64,000 bases of DNA from positions 1,364,001-1,428,000 of the forward strand of contig NZ_FXYE01000001.1 of the NCBI RefSeq assembly GCF_900184935.1. The letters are read 5' to 3'. The notes under the pieces are model-generated. The model ran no database searches. It was not told the DNA's origin and was given only the letters and a program-made list of their open reading frames with translations. A program made the translations under genes and the position numbers. This document shows positions 24,583-33,093 of this stretch, one piece after another (within the stretch, counting starts at the first letter, position 1; each line of letters begins with the position of its first letter). The stretch comes from Actibacterium lipolyticum. Its GTDB lineage: Bacteria; Pseudomonadota; Alphaproteobacteria; Rhodobacterales; Rhodobacteraceae.

Positions 24583-24659
24583 TGGTAGGCCCGGAGGGAC
24601 TCGAACCCCCAACCAAAGCGTTATGAGCGCTCTGCTCTAACCAATTGAGCTACAGGCCC
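24583..24659 (-). tRNA. tRNA with CAT anticodon (Met elongator or Ile2)
   Basis: A 77-base tRNA on the - strand with acceptor GGGCCTG/CGGGCCT (two G-U pairs), D arm GCTC..GAGC, anticodon stem GAGCG/CGCTT, loop CTCATAA, T arm GGGGG/CCCTC with TTCGAGT, discriminator A and encoded CCA. CAT is shared by elongator Met and lysidine-modified Ile2. The GGGCC acceptor leans to Ile2, but this is not settled. It precedes purM on the other strand. Confidence 0.9.
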
Positions 24660-24772
24660 GACCTGAGGAGAGTGAGTATCAGACCGGCATCTGCCGTCAA
24701 GCACCTCGTATGGCCCGTGGACAGCGGGCGGGTTATCGTCTATCGCAGCGCCGAATGACCGGGGGATATGTT

Positions 24773-25819
24773 ATGAGCGATGGCAAGAACGGGCTAACCT
24801 ATGCGGATGCAGGCGTAGATATCGACGCGGGCAACGCGCTGGTCGATCGGATCAAACCAGCAGCCAAGCGGACCAACCGCCCCGGCGTAATGGCGGGTCT
24901 TGGTGGCTTCGGCGCTTTGTTCGATCTTAAGGCCGCGGGCTATGTTGACCCGGTTCTGGTTGCGGCCACCGATGGTGTGGGCACCAAGCTGCGTATCGCC
25001 ATTGATACTGGCGAAGTCGGCGGCGTGGGCATCGACCTTGTGGCGATGTGCGTGAATGACCTTGTGTGTCAGGGCGCAGAGCCGCTTTTCTTCCTTGATT
25101 ATTTCGCCACCGGTAAGCTGGAAGTTGAAGAGGCTGCCAAGGTTGTCGAAGGCATTGCCGAAGGCTGCGCGCGCTCTGGCTGTGCGCTAATCGGTGGTGA
25201 AACGGCTGAAATGCCCGGCATGTATCATGACGGCGATTTTGACCTTGCTGGTTTTGCTGTTGGTGCGATGGAACGCGGTGCGGCCCTGCCGGACGGTGTT
25301 CAGGCGGGTGATGTCCTGCTTGGCCTTGCGTCGGACGGCGTGCATTCCAACGGCTATTCGTTGGTGCGCAAAGTCGTAGAGATGACCGGCCTTGGCTGGG
25401 ATGCTGATTGCCCGTTTGCAGACGGCACACTGGGGCAGGCACTTCTGACGCCCACGCGGCTTTATGTCAAACCTGCGCTGGCGGCTGTTCGGGCAGGGGG
25501 CGTTCATGCGCTGGCCCACATCACCGGTGGTGGTTTGACCGAAAACCTGCCTCGTGTCCTTCCGGACAATCTGGGGGCGGATATCGACCTTGGCGCGTGG
25601 GATTTGCCACCTGTCTTCCGCTGGTTGGCTGAAACCGCCGGCATGGAGCAGGCAGAGCTGCTGAAAACCTTTAACGCTGGTATCGGTATGATCCTGTCCG
25701 TCGCAGCCGATCGTGCTGACGAACTGGAAAAACTGTTGGCTGCCGAAGGCGAAACCGTTTCCCGCATCGGGACCGTTAGCGAAGGCGCTGGCATGCGCTA
25801 TTCCGGGACGCTTCTGTGA
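24773..25819 (+). CDS. purM: Phosphoribosylformylglycinamidine cyclo-ligase (AIR synthase)
   Basis: ATG 24773 is preceded by GGGGGA at good spacing; an in-frame start at 24710 is less likely. The 348-residue protein carries PurM hallmarks: [14 protein letters not shown] at the start, [12 protein letters not shown], the [14 protein letters not shown] site and [15 protein letters not shown]. It closes the imidazole ring to give AIR in purine synthesis, in the cytosol. Its stop overlaps the purN start by 4 bp (GTGA), so the two enzymes are coupled. Confidence 0.97.
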   Translation: MSDGKNGLTYADAGVDIDAGNALVDRIKPAAKRTNRPGVMAGLGGFGALFDLKAAGYVDPVLVAATDGVGTKLRIAIDTGEVGGVGIDLVAMCVNDLVCQGAEPLFFLDYFATGKLEVEEAAKVVEGIAEGCARSGCALIGGETAEMPGMYHDGDFDLAGFAVGAMERGAALPDGVQAGDVLLGLASDGVHSNGYSLVRKVVEMTGLGWDADCPFADGTLGQALLTPTRLYVKPALAAVRAGGVHALAHITGGGLTENLPRVLPDNLGADIDLGAWDLPPVFRWLAETAGMEQAELLKTFNAGIGMILSVAADRADELEKLLAAEGETVSRIGTVSEGAGMRYSGTLL

Positions 25820-26409
25820 CCAAACGCGTTGCCATTCTGATTTCTGGCGGCGGCTCTAATATGGTGTCGCTGGCGGAAAGCATGACCGGCGACCACCCGG
25901 CGCGCCCGGTTCTGGTGTTGGCCAACGATCCGGCGGCTGGCGGGCTAGCCAAGGCCGCTGCGATGGGTATTCCCACGGCAGCGGTGGATCACAAGCCATT
26001 CGGGAAAGACCGCGCCGCGTTTGAAGACGCGCTTCAGGCAAAGCTGGAAGAGGCGCAGCCAGACATCCTTTGCCTTGCCGGATTCATGCGGATTTTGACG
26101 CCCGGTTTTATCGCCAAGTGGGAAGGGCGGATGTTGAACATCCACCCGTCGCTTTTGCCAAAGTACAAAGGCCTGCACACCCACGCCCGCGCATTAGAGG
26201 CAGGGGACACAGAACACGGCTGTTCGGTCCACGAAGTCACTGCAGAGCTGGATGACGGCCCGATATTGGGGCAAGCCCGCGTTCCCGTACTGCCCGGCGA
26301 TACGGCAGATATGCTGGCGGCGCGGGTCCTTCCGATGGAGCATAAATTGTATCCCGCGGTGCTTAGGAACTTTGCAGCTGGTGCACGCGAGCCGATCTTT
26401 ATTTCATAA
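25816..26409 (+). CDS. purN: Phosphoribosylglycinamide formyltransferase
   Basis: A 197-residue protein with a GTG start overlapping the purM stop. The catalytic triad region is visible: Asn and His in [14 protein letters not shown], and Asp in [10 protein letters not shown]. It transfers a formyl group from 10-formyl-THF to GAR in step three of purine synthesis. The order purM-purN-rnd is common in Rhodobacterales. Confidence 0.97.
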   Translation: MTKRVAILISGGGSNMVSLAESMTGDHPARPVLVLANDPAAGGLAKAAAMGIPTAAVDHKPFGKDRAAFEDALQAKLEEAQPDILCLAGFMRILTPGFIAKWEGRMLNIHPSLLPKYKGLHTHARALEAGDTEHGCSVHEVTAELDDGPILGQARVPVLPGDTADMLAARVLPMEHKLYPAVLRNFAAGAREPIFIS

Positions 26410-26497
26410 ACTCTTTCCTTTCGGCGACTTATTGCCTAAACCGTCAGGACGGGTGAGGGCAGGAAAACAACGATTGCACCAGGAACAGCGTCCCTGA

Positions 26498-27649
26498 ATG
26501 AGAACACTTACCAAGACTGATGAGCTTGCAGCCTTCTGCGCCGAAGCGAAGAATGGCCCATACGTTACTATAGACACCGAATTCCTAAGAGAGCGGACCT
26601 ATTACGCAAAGCTGTGTCTAATACAGCTGGCGCTGCCGGGGGATGGAGAGGCGGTTCTGGTGGACCCGCTGACCAATGGCCTTTCGCTTGATCCTCTATA
26701 CGATCTTTTCCGCGATACAAGCGTGGTCAAAGTCTTCCATGCTGCACGGCAGGATCTGGAGATTTTCTTCGTTGAAGGAAAGGTATTTCCAGAGCCGCTG
26801 TTCGATACGCAGGTTGCTGCGATGGTCTGCGGTTTTGGCGAACAGGTGGGGTACGAAACCCTTGTCCGCAAAATCGCGAAATCTCCGCTCGATAAAACCT
26901 CTCGGTTCACGGATTGGTCGCGCAGGCCGCTATCCGATGCTCAAAAAACCTATGCGTTGGCCGACGTTACGCATCTGCGCGTAATTTATGAATTTCTTGC
27001 AGCTCAGCTTGAAAAGAACGGGCGCGATAAATGGCTGCGCGAAGAGCTGCGGGTTCTGACGAACCCTGAAACCTATATCGTGCGTCCGTCCGAAGCGTGG
27101 AACCGTGTTAAAACGCGCACCCATTCCGGTAAGTTTCTTGCCATGGTGCAGGAACTTGCGCGTTTTCGCGAAGGGTATGCGCAATCACGCAACGTGCCGC
27201 GCAACCGCGTTTTCAAAGATGATGCGCTATTAGAATTGGCATCGACCAAACCACAAAACCACAATGACCTTTCAAGGTCTCGGCTGTTGTTGCGTGAAGC
27301 CCGTAAGGGTGAAATCGCCGACGGGATCATCGCTGCGGTCAAGGCCGCCAGCGAAATGAACCCCGACAACTATCCAAAGCCGGCAAAGAGCAACGACAAA
27401 CTGCAGGTAAACCCGGCACTTGCGGATCTGTTGCGTGTGCTTCTTAAGGCCAAATCCGAAAACGCAGGCGTTGCGCAAAAGCTGATTGCCACCTCATCCG
27501 ACCTTGATCAAATCGCCGCTGGTATGCGCGATGTGATGGCCCTTAAGGGCTGGCGGGCAGAGGTGTTTGGCAACGACGCATTGCGCCTGTGCGAAGGCGA
27601 ATTGGCGCTAAGGGCCAAGGGCAACAACGTGGTCGTCGTCGAACTTTAG
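26498..27649 (+). CDS. rnd: Ribonuclease D
   Basis: A 383-residue 3'-5' exonuclease. The DEDD motifs are seen as TIDTEFLRE (Exo I), VFHAARQDLEIF (Exo II) and YALADVTHL (Exo III). An HRDC domain lies at about residues 205-290 (ARFREGYAQSRNVPRNRVFKD). It trims tRNA and other stable RNA 3' ends. It starts 88 bp after purN and converges on a lipoprotein gene, overlapping it by 4 bp at the 3' ends. Confidence 0.95.
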   Translation: MRTLTKTDELAAFCAEAKNGPYVTIDTEFLRERTYYAKLCLIQLALPGDGEAVLVDPLTNGLSLDPLYDLFRDTSVVKVFHAARQDLEIFFVEGKVFPEPLFDTQVAAMVCGFGEQVGYETLVRKIAKSPLDKTSRFTDWSRRPLSDAQKTYALADVTHLRVIYEFLAAQLEKNGRDKWLREELRVLTNPETYIVRPSEAWNRVKTRTHSGKFLAMVQELARFREGYAQSRNVPRNRVFKDDALLELASTKPQNHNDLSRSRLLLREARKGEIADGIIAAVKAASEMNPDNYPKPAKSNDKLQVNPALADLLRVLLKAKSENAGVAQKLIATSSDLDQIAAGMRDVMALKGWRAEVFGNDALRLCEGELALRAKGNNVVVVEL

Positions 27650-28113
27650 CGACGACTGCTACGTTGGTTTTGGGCGCCTCTCACAACGATCGTGCGAACA
27701 TTGGCAAGGCTTTGATCCGAAAGGAACACAGCCGCCGTAATTTCGCGCGAGGCTTGTGTGCCAGCGGGGCCGACGGTTGGGGGTGGAAATGCGCGGAAGC
27801 TAAACACAAGCGTTCCGTCTTGCGGCTTTGCGTTGTTTTCGGCAACTAGATCTGCTTCCCAGTATCCTTGCTCTGTCGGCAGGCCCGTCGCGCGGACAAT
27901 CGCGCCGCCCGGCACGCGTTCGATTTGCATCGATACGACCTGATCAACCAACCAGCGCCGTTCGACAGGGGCTGCTGGAACCTCGCTGACGGAAAGCGTT
28001 TCTTCGGTGCTGCCGCCAAACCAATTAAAGGGGTTCAGGCGGGATTCGCTGACAGTACTGCACGCGCCAATAAGCAAAACAGCGGACAAAACGGGAAGAA
28101 GTGGTTTTTTCAT
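27646..28113 (-). CDS. Lipoprotein of unknown function
   Basis: ATG 28113 gives MKKPLLPVLSAVLLIGACSTV, a clear lipoprotein signal with lipobox IGAC; ATG 28128 adds five residues. The mature 135-residue part starts STVSESRLNPFNWFGGS, a motif common to alphaproteobacterial outer-membrane lipoproteins of unknown role. It is convergent with rnd and divergent from sufE. No function can be assigned. Confidence 0.8.
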   Translation of the reverse strand: MKKPLLPVLSAVLLIGACSTVSESRLNPFNWFGGSTEETLSVSEVPAAPVERRWLVDQVVSMQIERVPGGAIVRATGLPTEQGYWEADLVAENNAKPQDGTLVFSFRAFPPPTVGPAGTQASREITAAVFLSDQSLANVRTIVVRGAQNQRSSRR

Positions 28114-28239
28114 CAAAAGCCCTCGCATAGCTCCATTGGGTTAGCCCAAACCGGGCGTCTTGAAAAGGCAAGACAGCCCAGCACTGGACCTTTGCGGGCC
28201 AAGTGCTTAGGTCATGGCGCGAAAGAGCAGGGGGCGAAG

Positions 28240-28668
28240 ATGGCCAGCGAAGCGTTTGAAGACATTGTGGACACGTTCGAATTTCTGGAGGACTGGGAGG
28301 ACCGGTACCGCCATGTGATCGATCTGGGGAAGGCAATGGACCCACTTGAAGAGGCGTTTCGCGTTCCCGCCACCAAGGTCGACGGCTGCGCCAGCCAAGT
28401 TTGGTTGCTGCCCGAGATTGAAGGCACAGGCCCAAACGCCACGTTCCGGTTCCGTGGCGAAAGCGACGCGATGATCGTGCGTGGGCTGATCGCGGTGCTG
28501 GTGGCGCTCTATTCCGAGCAAAGCGTTAGCGACGTGTTGAAGATTGATGCGCCAGCCGAACTGGCTCGGCTGGGCCTGAACGATCACTTGTCGGCGCAAC
28601 GCTCTAACGGGTTGCGCGCGATGATCGAACGGATCAACCTTTTGGCCAGTCAGGCCGCCGCCGCCTAA
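28240..28668 (+). CDS. sufE: SufE-family sulfur acceptor protein
   Basis: ATG 28240 has AGGGGG upstream, giving 142 residues (MASEAFEDIVDTFEFLEDWEDRY). The active-site cysteine is in KVDGCASQVWL, where SufE accepts persulfide from SufS. It helps supply sulfur for Fe-S cluster assembly in the cytosol. It stands alone here, convergent with the ribbon-helix-helix gene, with a 4-bp overlap of the 3' ends. Confidence 0.93.
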   Translation: MASEAFEDIVDTFEFLEDWEDRYRHVIDLGKAMDPLEEAFRVPATKVDGCASQVWLLPEIEGTGPNATFRFRGESDAMIVRGLIAVLVALYSEQSVSDVLKIDAPAELARLGLNDHLSAQRSNGLRAMIERINLLASQAAAA

Positions 28669-28883
28669 GCCTTGCGGTAATGGCGCAAAACGTACAGGCG
28701 GATGGCCGATGCCAAGCCGCAGTCCAAGCCGCGGTCCGCGTCAATTTCGGCGGCTAGTGCGTTGAGTGTAATTGATTTTTCTTCCGCGATTTCACGAAAC
28801 GCGCCCCAAAAGTCATCCTCTAACGAAACACTCGTGCGGTGCCCTTTTAGGGTCAGGGAACGTTTGATGGGGCGGGTGTTCAC
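28665..28883 (-). CDS. Ribbon-helix-helix domain protein
   Basis: A 72-residue protein starting at GTG 28883, which overlaps the DUF4169 stop by 4 bp (GTGA). The sequence RSLTLKGHRTSVSLEDDFW...EIAEEKSITLNALAAEID fits the RHH_4 type of DNA-binding fold. Proteins of this kind with a DUF4169 partner are common in Rhodobacterales, usually near fumC. A regulatory role is likely, target unknown. Confidence 0.85.
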   Translation of the reverse strand: MNTRPIKRSLTLKGHRTSVSLEDDFWGAFREIAEEKSITLNALAAEIDADRGLDCGLASAIRLYVLRHYRKA

Positions 28884-29059
28884 GTGTCGTCCCGCCGATG
28901 CTTTTCAAGGTCGCTGCGGGCCTTTTCATTTCGTGCGGACTCTAACGTTTTGACGGCTTTCGTCCGGCCAAACTTGACTGAATTTTCATCACCGGTGGCG
29001 CGCTTCTGATCACGCTCTCGCGCCTTGCGCGCAGATTTTAGGTTGATGATTTTGGGCAT
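28880..29059 (-). CDS. DUF4169 family small basic protein
   Basis: ATG 29059 to TGA 28880, 59 residues: MPKIINLKSARKARERDQKR, then ENSVKFGRTKAVKTLE and a charged tail. It is highly basic and helical, matching the DUF4169 pattern (..NLR.ARK...KFGRTK). It is coupled to the ribbon-helix-helix gene and follows fumC on the same strand beyond a terminator. Function unknown. Confidence 0.8.
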   Translation of the reverse strand: MPKIINLKSARKARERDQKRATGDENSVKFGRTKAVKTLESARNEKARSDLEKHRRDDT

Positions 29060-29128
29060 TTAGATTGCCGCCTGTGCAAGGATCAGTTGGCTAGAATGTA
29101 AGCCAACACCCCCACCTTCGATAGGGGG

Positions 29129-29160
29129 CATGAAAACCGCCGATACGATGCACCGGCGGT
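29129..29160 (-). terminator. Terminator of fumC
   Basis: On the - strand ACCGCCG (29160-29154) pairs with CGGCGGT (29142-29136), followed by TTTTCA. It lies 16 bases beyond the fumC stop. Confidence 0.7.
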
Positions 29161-29175
29161 CTTCGTTAATTCAGA

Positions 29176-30570
29176 TCAGCCCTTTGGCCCGATCATCTGC
29201 TCTGGGCGGACGACACGATCAAAGGTTTCGGCATCTACAAAGCCCAGCTTGATCGCCTCTTCCTTCAGGGTGGTGCCGTTCTTATGCGCGGTCTTTGCCA
29301 CGGTGGTCGCGTTGTCGTACCCGATTTCAGGGGCCAGCGCGGTCACCAGCATCAGGCTTTCGCGCATCAGCTTGTCGATCCGGGTCTCGTCCGCCTTCAG
29401 GCCGGCGATCAGGTTGTCGGTGAACGCACCACAGGCATCGCCGATCAACTGCATGGATTGGAGCACGTTGTAGGCCATCATTGGCTTATAAACGTTCAGC
29501 TCAAAGTGGCCTTGCGATCCGGCGAAACCGACAGCGGCGTCGTTGCCCATGACATGGGCGCAAACCTGTGTCAGCGCCTCGCACTGGGTCGGGTTGACCT
29601 TGCCCGGCATGATGGAAGAGCCCGGCTCATTCTCGGGCAGGACAAGTTCGCCCAGACCGCAACGTGGGCCAGAGCCCAGCAGGCGGATGTCGTTCGCGAT
29701 CTTGAACAGGGATGCGGCGACGGTTTTCAACGCACCCGAGATTTCGACCATCGCGTCATGCGCGGCCAGTGCTTCGAACTTGTTTGGTGCCGTCACGAAG
29801 GGCAGGCTGGTGATTTCGGCCATGTTCGCGGCCACGGTCACGTCCCAACCCTTGTCGGTGTTCAAGCCGGTGCCAACGGCGGTGCCGCCCTGTGCCAATT
29901 CGTAAATCCGGCCAAGCGCGCCTTTGACCCGTTCGATCCCCATCGCAACCTGATGGGAGTAGCCCGAGAATTCTTGGCCCAGCGTCAAGGGGGTCGCGTC
30001 TTGGGTGTGCGTGCGGCCGATCTTGATGATGCCGTCAAACGCCTTCACTTTTTCCTCAAGCGCGGCGTGCAGCTTTTCCAGACCCGGCAGCAGAACATCG
30101 CGCGCTGTCATCGCTGTTGAAATGTGCATCGCAGTTGGGAACGTGTCGTTCGAAGACTGCCCCATGTTGCAGTGATCGTTCGGGTGCACCGGATCCTTCG
30201 ATCCGATAACGCCGCCCAGAATTTCGATCGCGCGGTTGGCGATAACTTCGTTCGCGTTCATGTTGGACTGCGTGCCAGAGCCCGTCTGCCATACGACCAG
30301 CGGGAAGTTGTCGTCAAACTTGCCGGCAACCACTTCCGAGGCGGCTTGGATAATCGCGTCCGCCTTGTCGGCGTCCAGCTTGCCAGATTCTTTGTTGGCC
30401 ATGGCGCAGGCCTGTTTGATCACGCCAAGCGCGCGCACGATGGCAACGGGCTGCTTTTCCCAGCCGATCGGGAAGTTGATGATCGAACGCTGCGTTTGCG
30501 CGCCCCAATATTTGTCAGCAGGTACTTCCAGTGGGCCGAAGCTGTCGGTTTCTGTGCGGGTCTGTGTCAT
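29176..30570 (-). CDS. fumC: Fumarate hydratase, class II
   Basis: ATG 30570 ([23 protein letters not shown]) gives the usual 464 residues; the longer frame to 30630 adds an unrelated leader. Signatures are [27 protein letters not shown] (catalytic His) and the superfamily loop [11 protein letters not shown]. It hydrates fumarate to L-malate in the citric acid cycle, as an iron-free homotetramer in the cytosol. Confidence 0.97.
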   Translation of the reverse strand: MTQTRTETDSFGPLEVPADKYWGAQTQRSIINFPIGWEKQPVAIVRALGVIKQACAMANKESGKLDADKADAIIQAASEVVAGKFDDNFPLVVWQTGSGTQSNMNANEVIANRAIEILGGVIGSKDPVHPNDHCNMGQSSNDTFPTAMHISTAMTARDVLLPGLEKLHAALEEKVKAFDGIIKIGRTHTQDATPLTLGQEFSGYSHQVAMGIERVKGALGRIYELAQGGTAVGTGLNTDKGWDVTVAANMAEITSLPFVTAPNKFEALAAHDAMVEISGALKTVAASLFKIANDIRLLGSGPRCGLGELVLPENEPGSSIMPGKVNPTQCEALTQVCAHVMGNDAAVGFAGSQGHFELNVYKPMMAYNVLQSMQLIGDACGAFTDNLIAGLKADETRIDKLMRESLMLVTALAPEIGYDNATTVAKTAHKNGTTLKEEAIKLGFVDAETFDRVVRPEQMIGPKG

Positions 30571-30652
30571 GAGAGCAATCCTCCGGTATACGGTTGCATG
30601 CCGTTTACCCCCGCATGGCCAGCGTGGCAATCACCCAGCAGGGGCGTTAGCG

Positions 30653-31132
30653 CTATTTGCGGAAACTATCGAGGCTGACAACCTCTGCATCTTTAGGCGT
30701 GGTGCCGGATGGCGCGTCATCCGCATCCAATTCCGCCAAAATATCATCCTCGTCGTCATCTTCATCATCATCGTCCGAATCTTGCGTTTCAAAGCGCAAG
30801 CCGAACTCAACCGACGGATCAACGAACGTGCGGATCGCATCATATGGGATGAAAAGGGGTTCGGGGTTGTCGCCAAAATTCAAAGTCACGGAAAACGCGT
30901 CTTCGCCAACATTCAGGTCTTCGAACCAGTGCTGAACGACAACGGTCATCTCTTCCGGATAACGGTCACGCAGCCAATCCGCGATGATCACGTCAGGATG
31001 CGTCGTGTCAAAAGTGATGAAGAAGTGATGCTGGCCGGGAAGGCCGCGTTCTGAAACGTCTGTAAGCACACGCCGGATCAACCCGCGCATGGCACTGTGC
31101 ATCAAATTTCCGTAGTCTATTCCGCGCGACAT
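30653..31132 (-). CDS. sspB: SspB-family ClpXP adaptor
   Basis: A 159-residue protein starting MSRGIDYGNLMHSAMRGLIRRVL. The SspB core is followed by a very acidic linker (DSDDDDEDDDEDD) and a short C-terminal tail (AEVVSLDSFRK) that in alphaproteobacterial SspB docks on ClpX. It delivers ssrA-tagged proteins for degradation. The tmRNA gene that makes this tag lies only about 1.5 kb away (32590-32968). Confidence 0.9.
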   Translation of the reverse strand: MSRGIDYGNLMHSAMRGLIRRVLTDVSERGLPGQHHFFITFDTTHPDVIIADWLRDRYPEEMTVVVQHWFEDLNVGEDAFSVTLNFGDNPEPLFIPYDAIRTFVDPSVEFGLRFETQDSDDDDEDDDEDDILAELDADDAPSGTTPKDAEVVSLDSFRK

Positions 31133-31218
31133 AGGGCCCCCAAAGCCGACATGCGCGACAGCATAGAAGATTCGAAGTTTTATGAAAGGGGCGTCAGGCT
31201 GGATTCTTTACATGCTTG

Positions 31219-32469
31219 TTAAAGAACTGCTGTGATTGCCCCCAACGTCGCCATCAGAACAAGCACAAGGGGCAGGTTCCAACGGCGCCACAAAAGCAGG
31301 ACACCGGCAAGTACTGCCAGCGTTATAGCAGTTAGGTTAAGTGAGCCGACGATTGGCACGATGGTGTCGATAGGCCCGGATCGCAGGGTTTGGACCTGAC
31401 CAAAAAAGACATGCGCAGAAAACCAAAGCGTTAGGTTCAGAATGACCCCAACCACGGCGGCCGTTACGCAGCTCAATGCCGCGGAAAGCCTAGGCTGCGT
31501 TGCAAGGCGGTCGATATAGGGCGCGCCCGCGAATATCCATAAAAAGCAGGGGGCGAATGTGACCCACAGCGTAACGATTGCCCCAAGAATGCCAGCGCCA
31601 ACGCCGCCCGCTTTGTACGCGGCCAAATAACCCACGAACTCTGTCACCAAGATCAGCGGCCCCGGCGTGGTTTCCGCCAAGCCCAACCCATCCATCATTT
31701 CGGGCGTCGTAAGCCAGTTGAACTCGCCAACGACCGCTTGGGTCATATAGGCCAGTACCGCATATGCTCCGCCGAAGGTCACGATGGCGAGCTTGGAAAA
31801 GAAAAGCGCAATGTCCCCCAACAGTCCGGGTTGCACCGCATACAGGAGCGCGACAGGCAGCAGCCAGATTACCGCCCACAATGCGACAGTACGTGCCGTG
31901 TTCGTCTGGGGCGGCGGGGCCACGTCGGCTTGGGCTGTGCGGTCTGCCGTTACGAACCCATAAAGTGCGGCTAGGGCGATAATGAGCGGAAAGGGCAGAC
32001 CAAAAGCGAATATCCCAAGGAATGAAAGCGCTGCGATGACCCATCGCGCGGGGCTGTGTAACGCACGTTTGGACAGTTTGATCAGCGCTTCGATCACGAT
32101 GATCACAACAGTGGCTTTGACGCCCAGAAACAGCGATTGCGCCAGCGGGACGTTTCCATAGGCACCATAGGCAACAGCCAGCCCCAGCACGACGGCGGCA
32201 CCAGGCAGCACAAACAGTAGCCCCGCCAAAAGTCCGCCGGGAACGCCGCGCATTCGCCAGCCGGAATAGGTGGCAAGCTGCATCGCTTCGGGTCCAGGTA
32301 AAAGCATGCAAAAAGAAAGGGCGCGCAAGAATTGCGCTTCGCTGAGCCATTGGCGGTCATCAACCAATTCGCGGTGCATCAATGCGATTTGCGCGGCAGG
32401 CCCGCCGAATGACAAAAGACCGATCCGCCCAAAGACGCTTAACATGGTGCGAAAGCTTGGCGTCTCCAT
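31219..32469 (-). CDS. chrA: Chromate transporter, CHR family (two-domain)
   Basis: A 416-residue membrane protein with about ten helices and two CHR domains in tandem. The first carries SFGGPAAQIALMHRELVDDR and LPGPEAMQLATYSG; the second has TFGGAYAVLAYM and TTPGPLILVTEFVGY. It would export chromate with the proton gradient. A long two-domain form is usual in proteobacteria. No chromate-responsive chrB regulator is next to it. Confidence 0.92.
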   Translation of the reverse strand: METPSFRTMLSVFGRIGLLSFGGPAAQIALMHRELVDDRQWLSEAQFLRALSFCMLLPGPEAMQLATYSGWRMRGVPGGLLAGLLFVLPGAAVVLGLAVAYGAYGNVPLAQSLFLGVKATVVIIVIEALIKLSKRALHSPARWVIAALSFLGIFAFGLPFPLIIALAALYGFVTADRTAQADVAPPPQTNTARTVALWAVIWLLPVALLYAVQPGLLGDIALFFSKLAIVTFGGAYAVLAYMTQAVVGEFNWLTTPEMMDGLGLAETTPGPLILVTEFVGYLAAYKAGGVGAGILGAIVTLWVTFAPCFLWIFAGAPYIDRLATQPRLSAALSCVTAAVVGVILNLTLWFSAHVFFGQVQTLRSGPIDTIVPIVGSLNLTAITLAVLAGVLLLWRRWNLPLVLVLMATLGAITAVL

Positions 32470-32589
32470 CAGTCAGCCCCTTAAAGCGGACCAACCGCGG
32501 CCTTCGTTATCATTATGGATATTCATCTCAGCGTACAGTTATTGCTGATGATCTTTAAACTGATGTGACAGTCAGAAGGACTTGCGCAT

Positions 32590-32968
32590 AAATCAGTCCG
32601 CGGCGGCGTGATTGAGCCAGCCGATAGGACGTTCAAGGAAATGGTTGGGAAGTGCAGGCTTCTGTTGCCAGGTGCCTGCGAACCCCGCCTTACGCTGCTA
32701 GGCGAAAGGGCTTAAGATTTCGATAGATCGAACTGCTTACGCAGCCAGAGCCATCGGAGCTTTGTTGTCATTTGCAACTAGCTTAAACGGACCGATATCG
32801 GTGGTACCTCACCGAGACAAAGCTAACCCCTTTAGACGTTCGTCGATCCTATTTCGACCCCATGATCCCCAAATGAAGGATGTTTGGTGGAGTCGCCGGG
32901 TACCGCCCCCGGGTCCGATCCGCTTATTACGAGCGCGTTTATGTCCATAGTCCCGAAGGACAACTTTT
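32590..32968 (-). ncRNA. ssrA: tmRNA, circularly permuted two-piece (ends approximate)
   Basis: On the - strand the acceptor piece comes first and ends ...GGCGACTCCACCA with CCA at 32887-32885. After a 23-base loop the coding piece starts GGGGTCGAAATAGGATCGACG at 32861. GGGGTCG (32861-32855) pairs with CGACTCC (32895-32889) to form the tRNA-like acceptor stem. The coding piece holds the tag frame. This order is the permuted alphaproteobacterial form, processed into two RNA chains that rescue stalled ribosomes. The 5' end near 32968 and 3' end near 32590 are estimates. An open frame reading + through 32762-32950 is an artefact of this RNA. Confidence 0.92.
32737..32775 (-). other. tmRNA proteolysis-tag reading frame
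   Basis: GCA AAT GAC AAC starts the frame, which encodes ANDNKAPMALAA and ends in TAA (32739-32737). With the alanine from charged tmRNA the added tag would be AANDNKAPMALAA. AANDN at the start and ALAA at the end match alphaproteobacterial tags recognised by SspB and ClpX. Confidence 0.92.
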
Positions 32969-33093
32969 ATATATGAGGAGGGCTGCTAAGGTTCAAGCAT
33001 TCACAGAAAAACATTTGGAAAAGGAAAGGTATTCCAGAAGTGTGTGAAAGCCTTCTTTCGTCTATGATCAAGGCATAGATTGGTATTTATACA

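Noticed and set aside
32762-32950. Open frame (+) in the tmRNA region
   Set aside because: It lies antisense to the tmRNA, whose acceptor stem and tag are clear.
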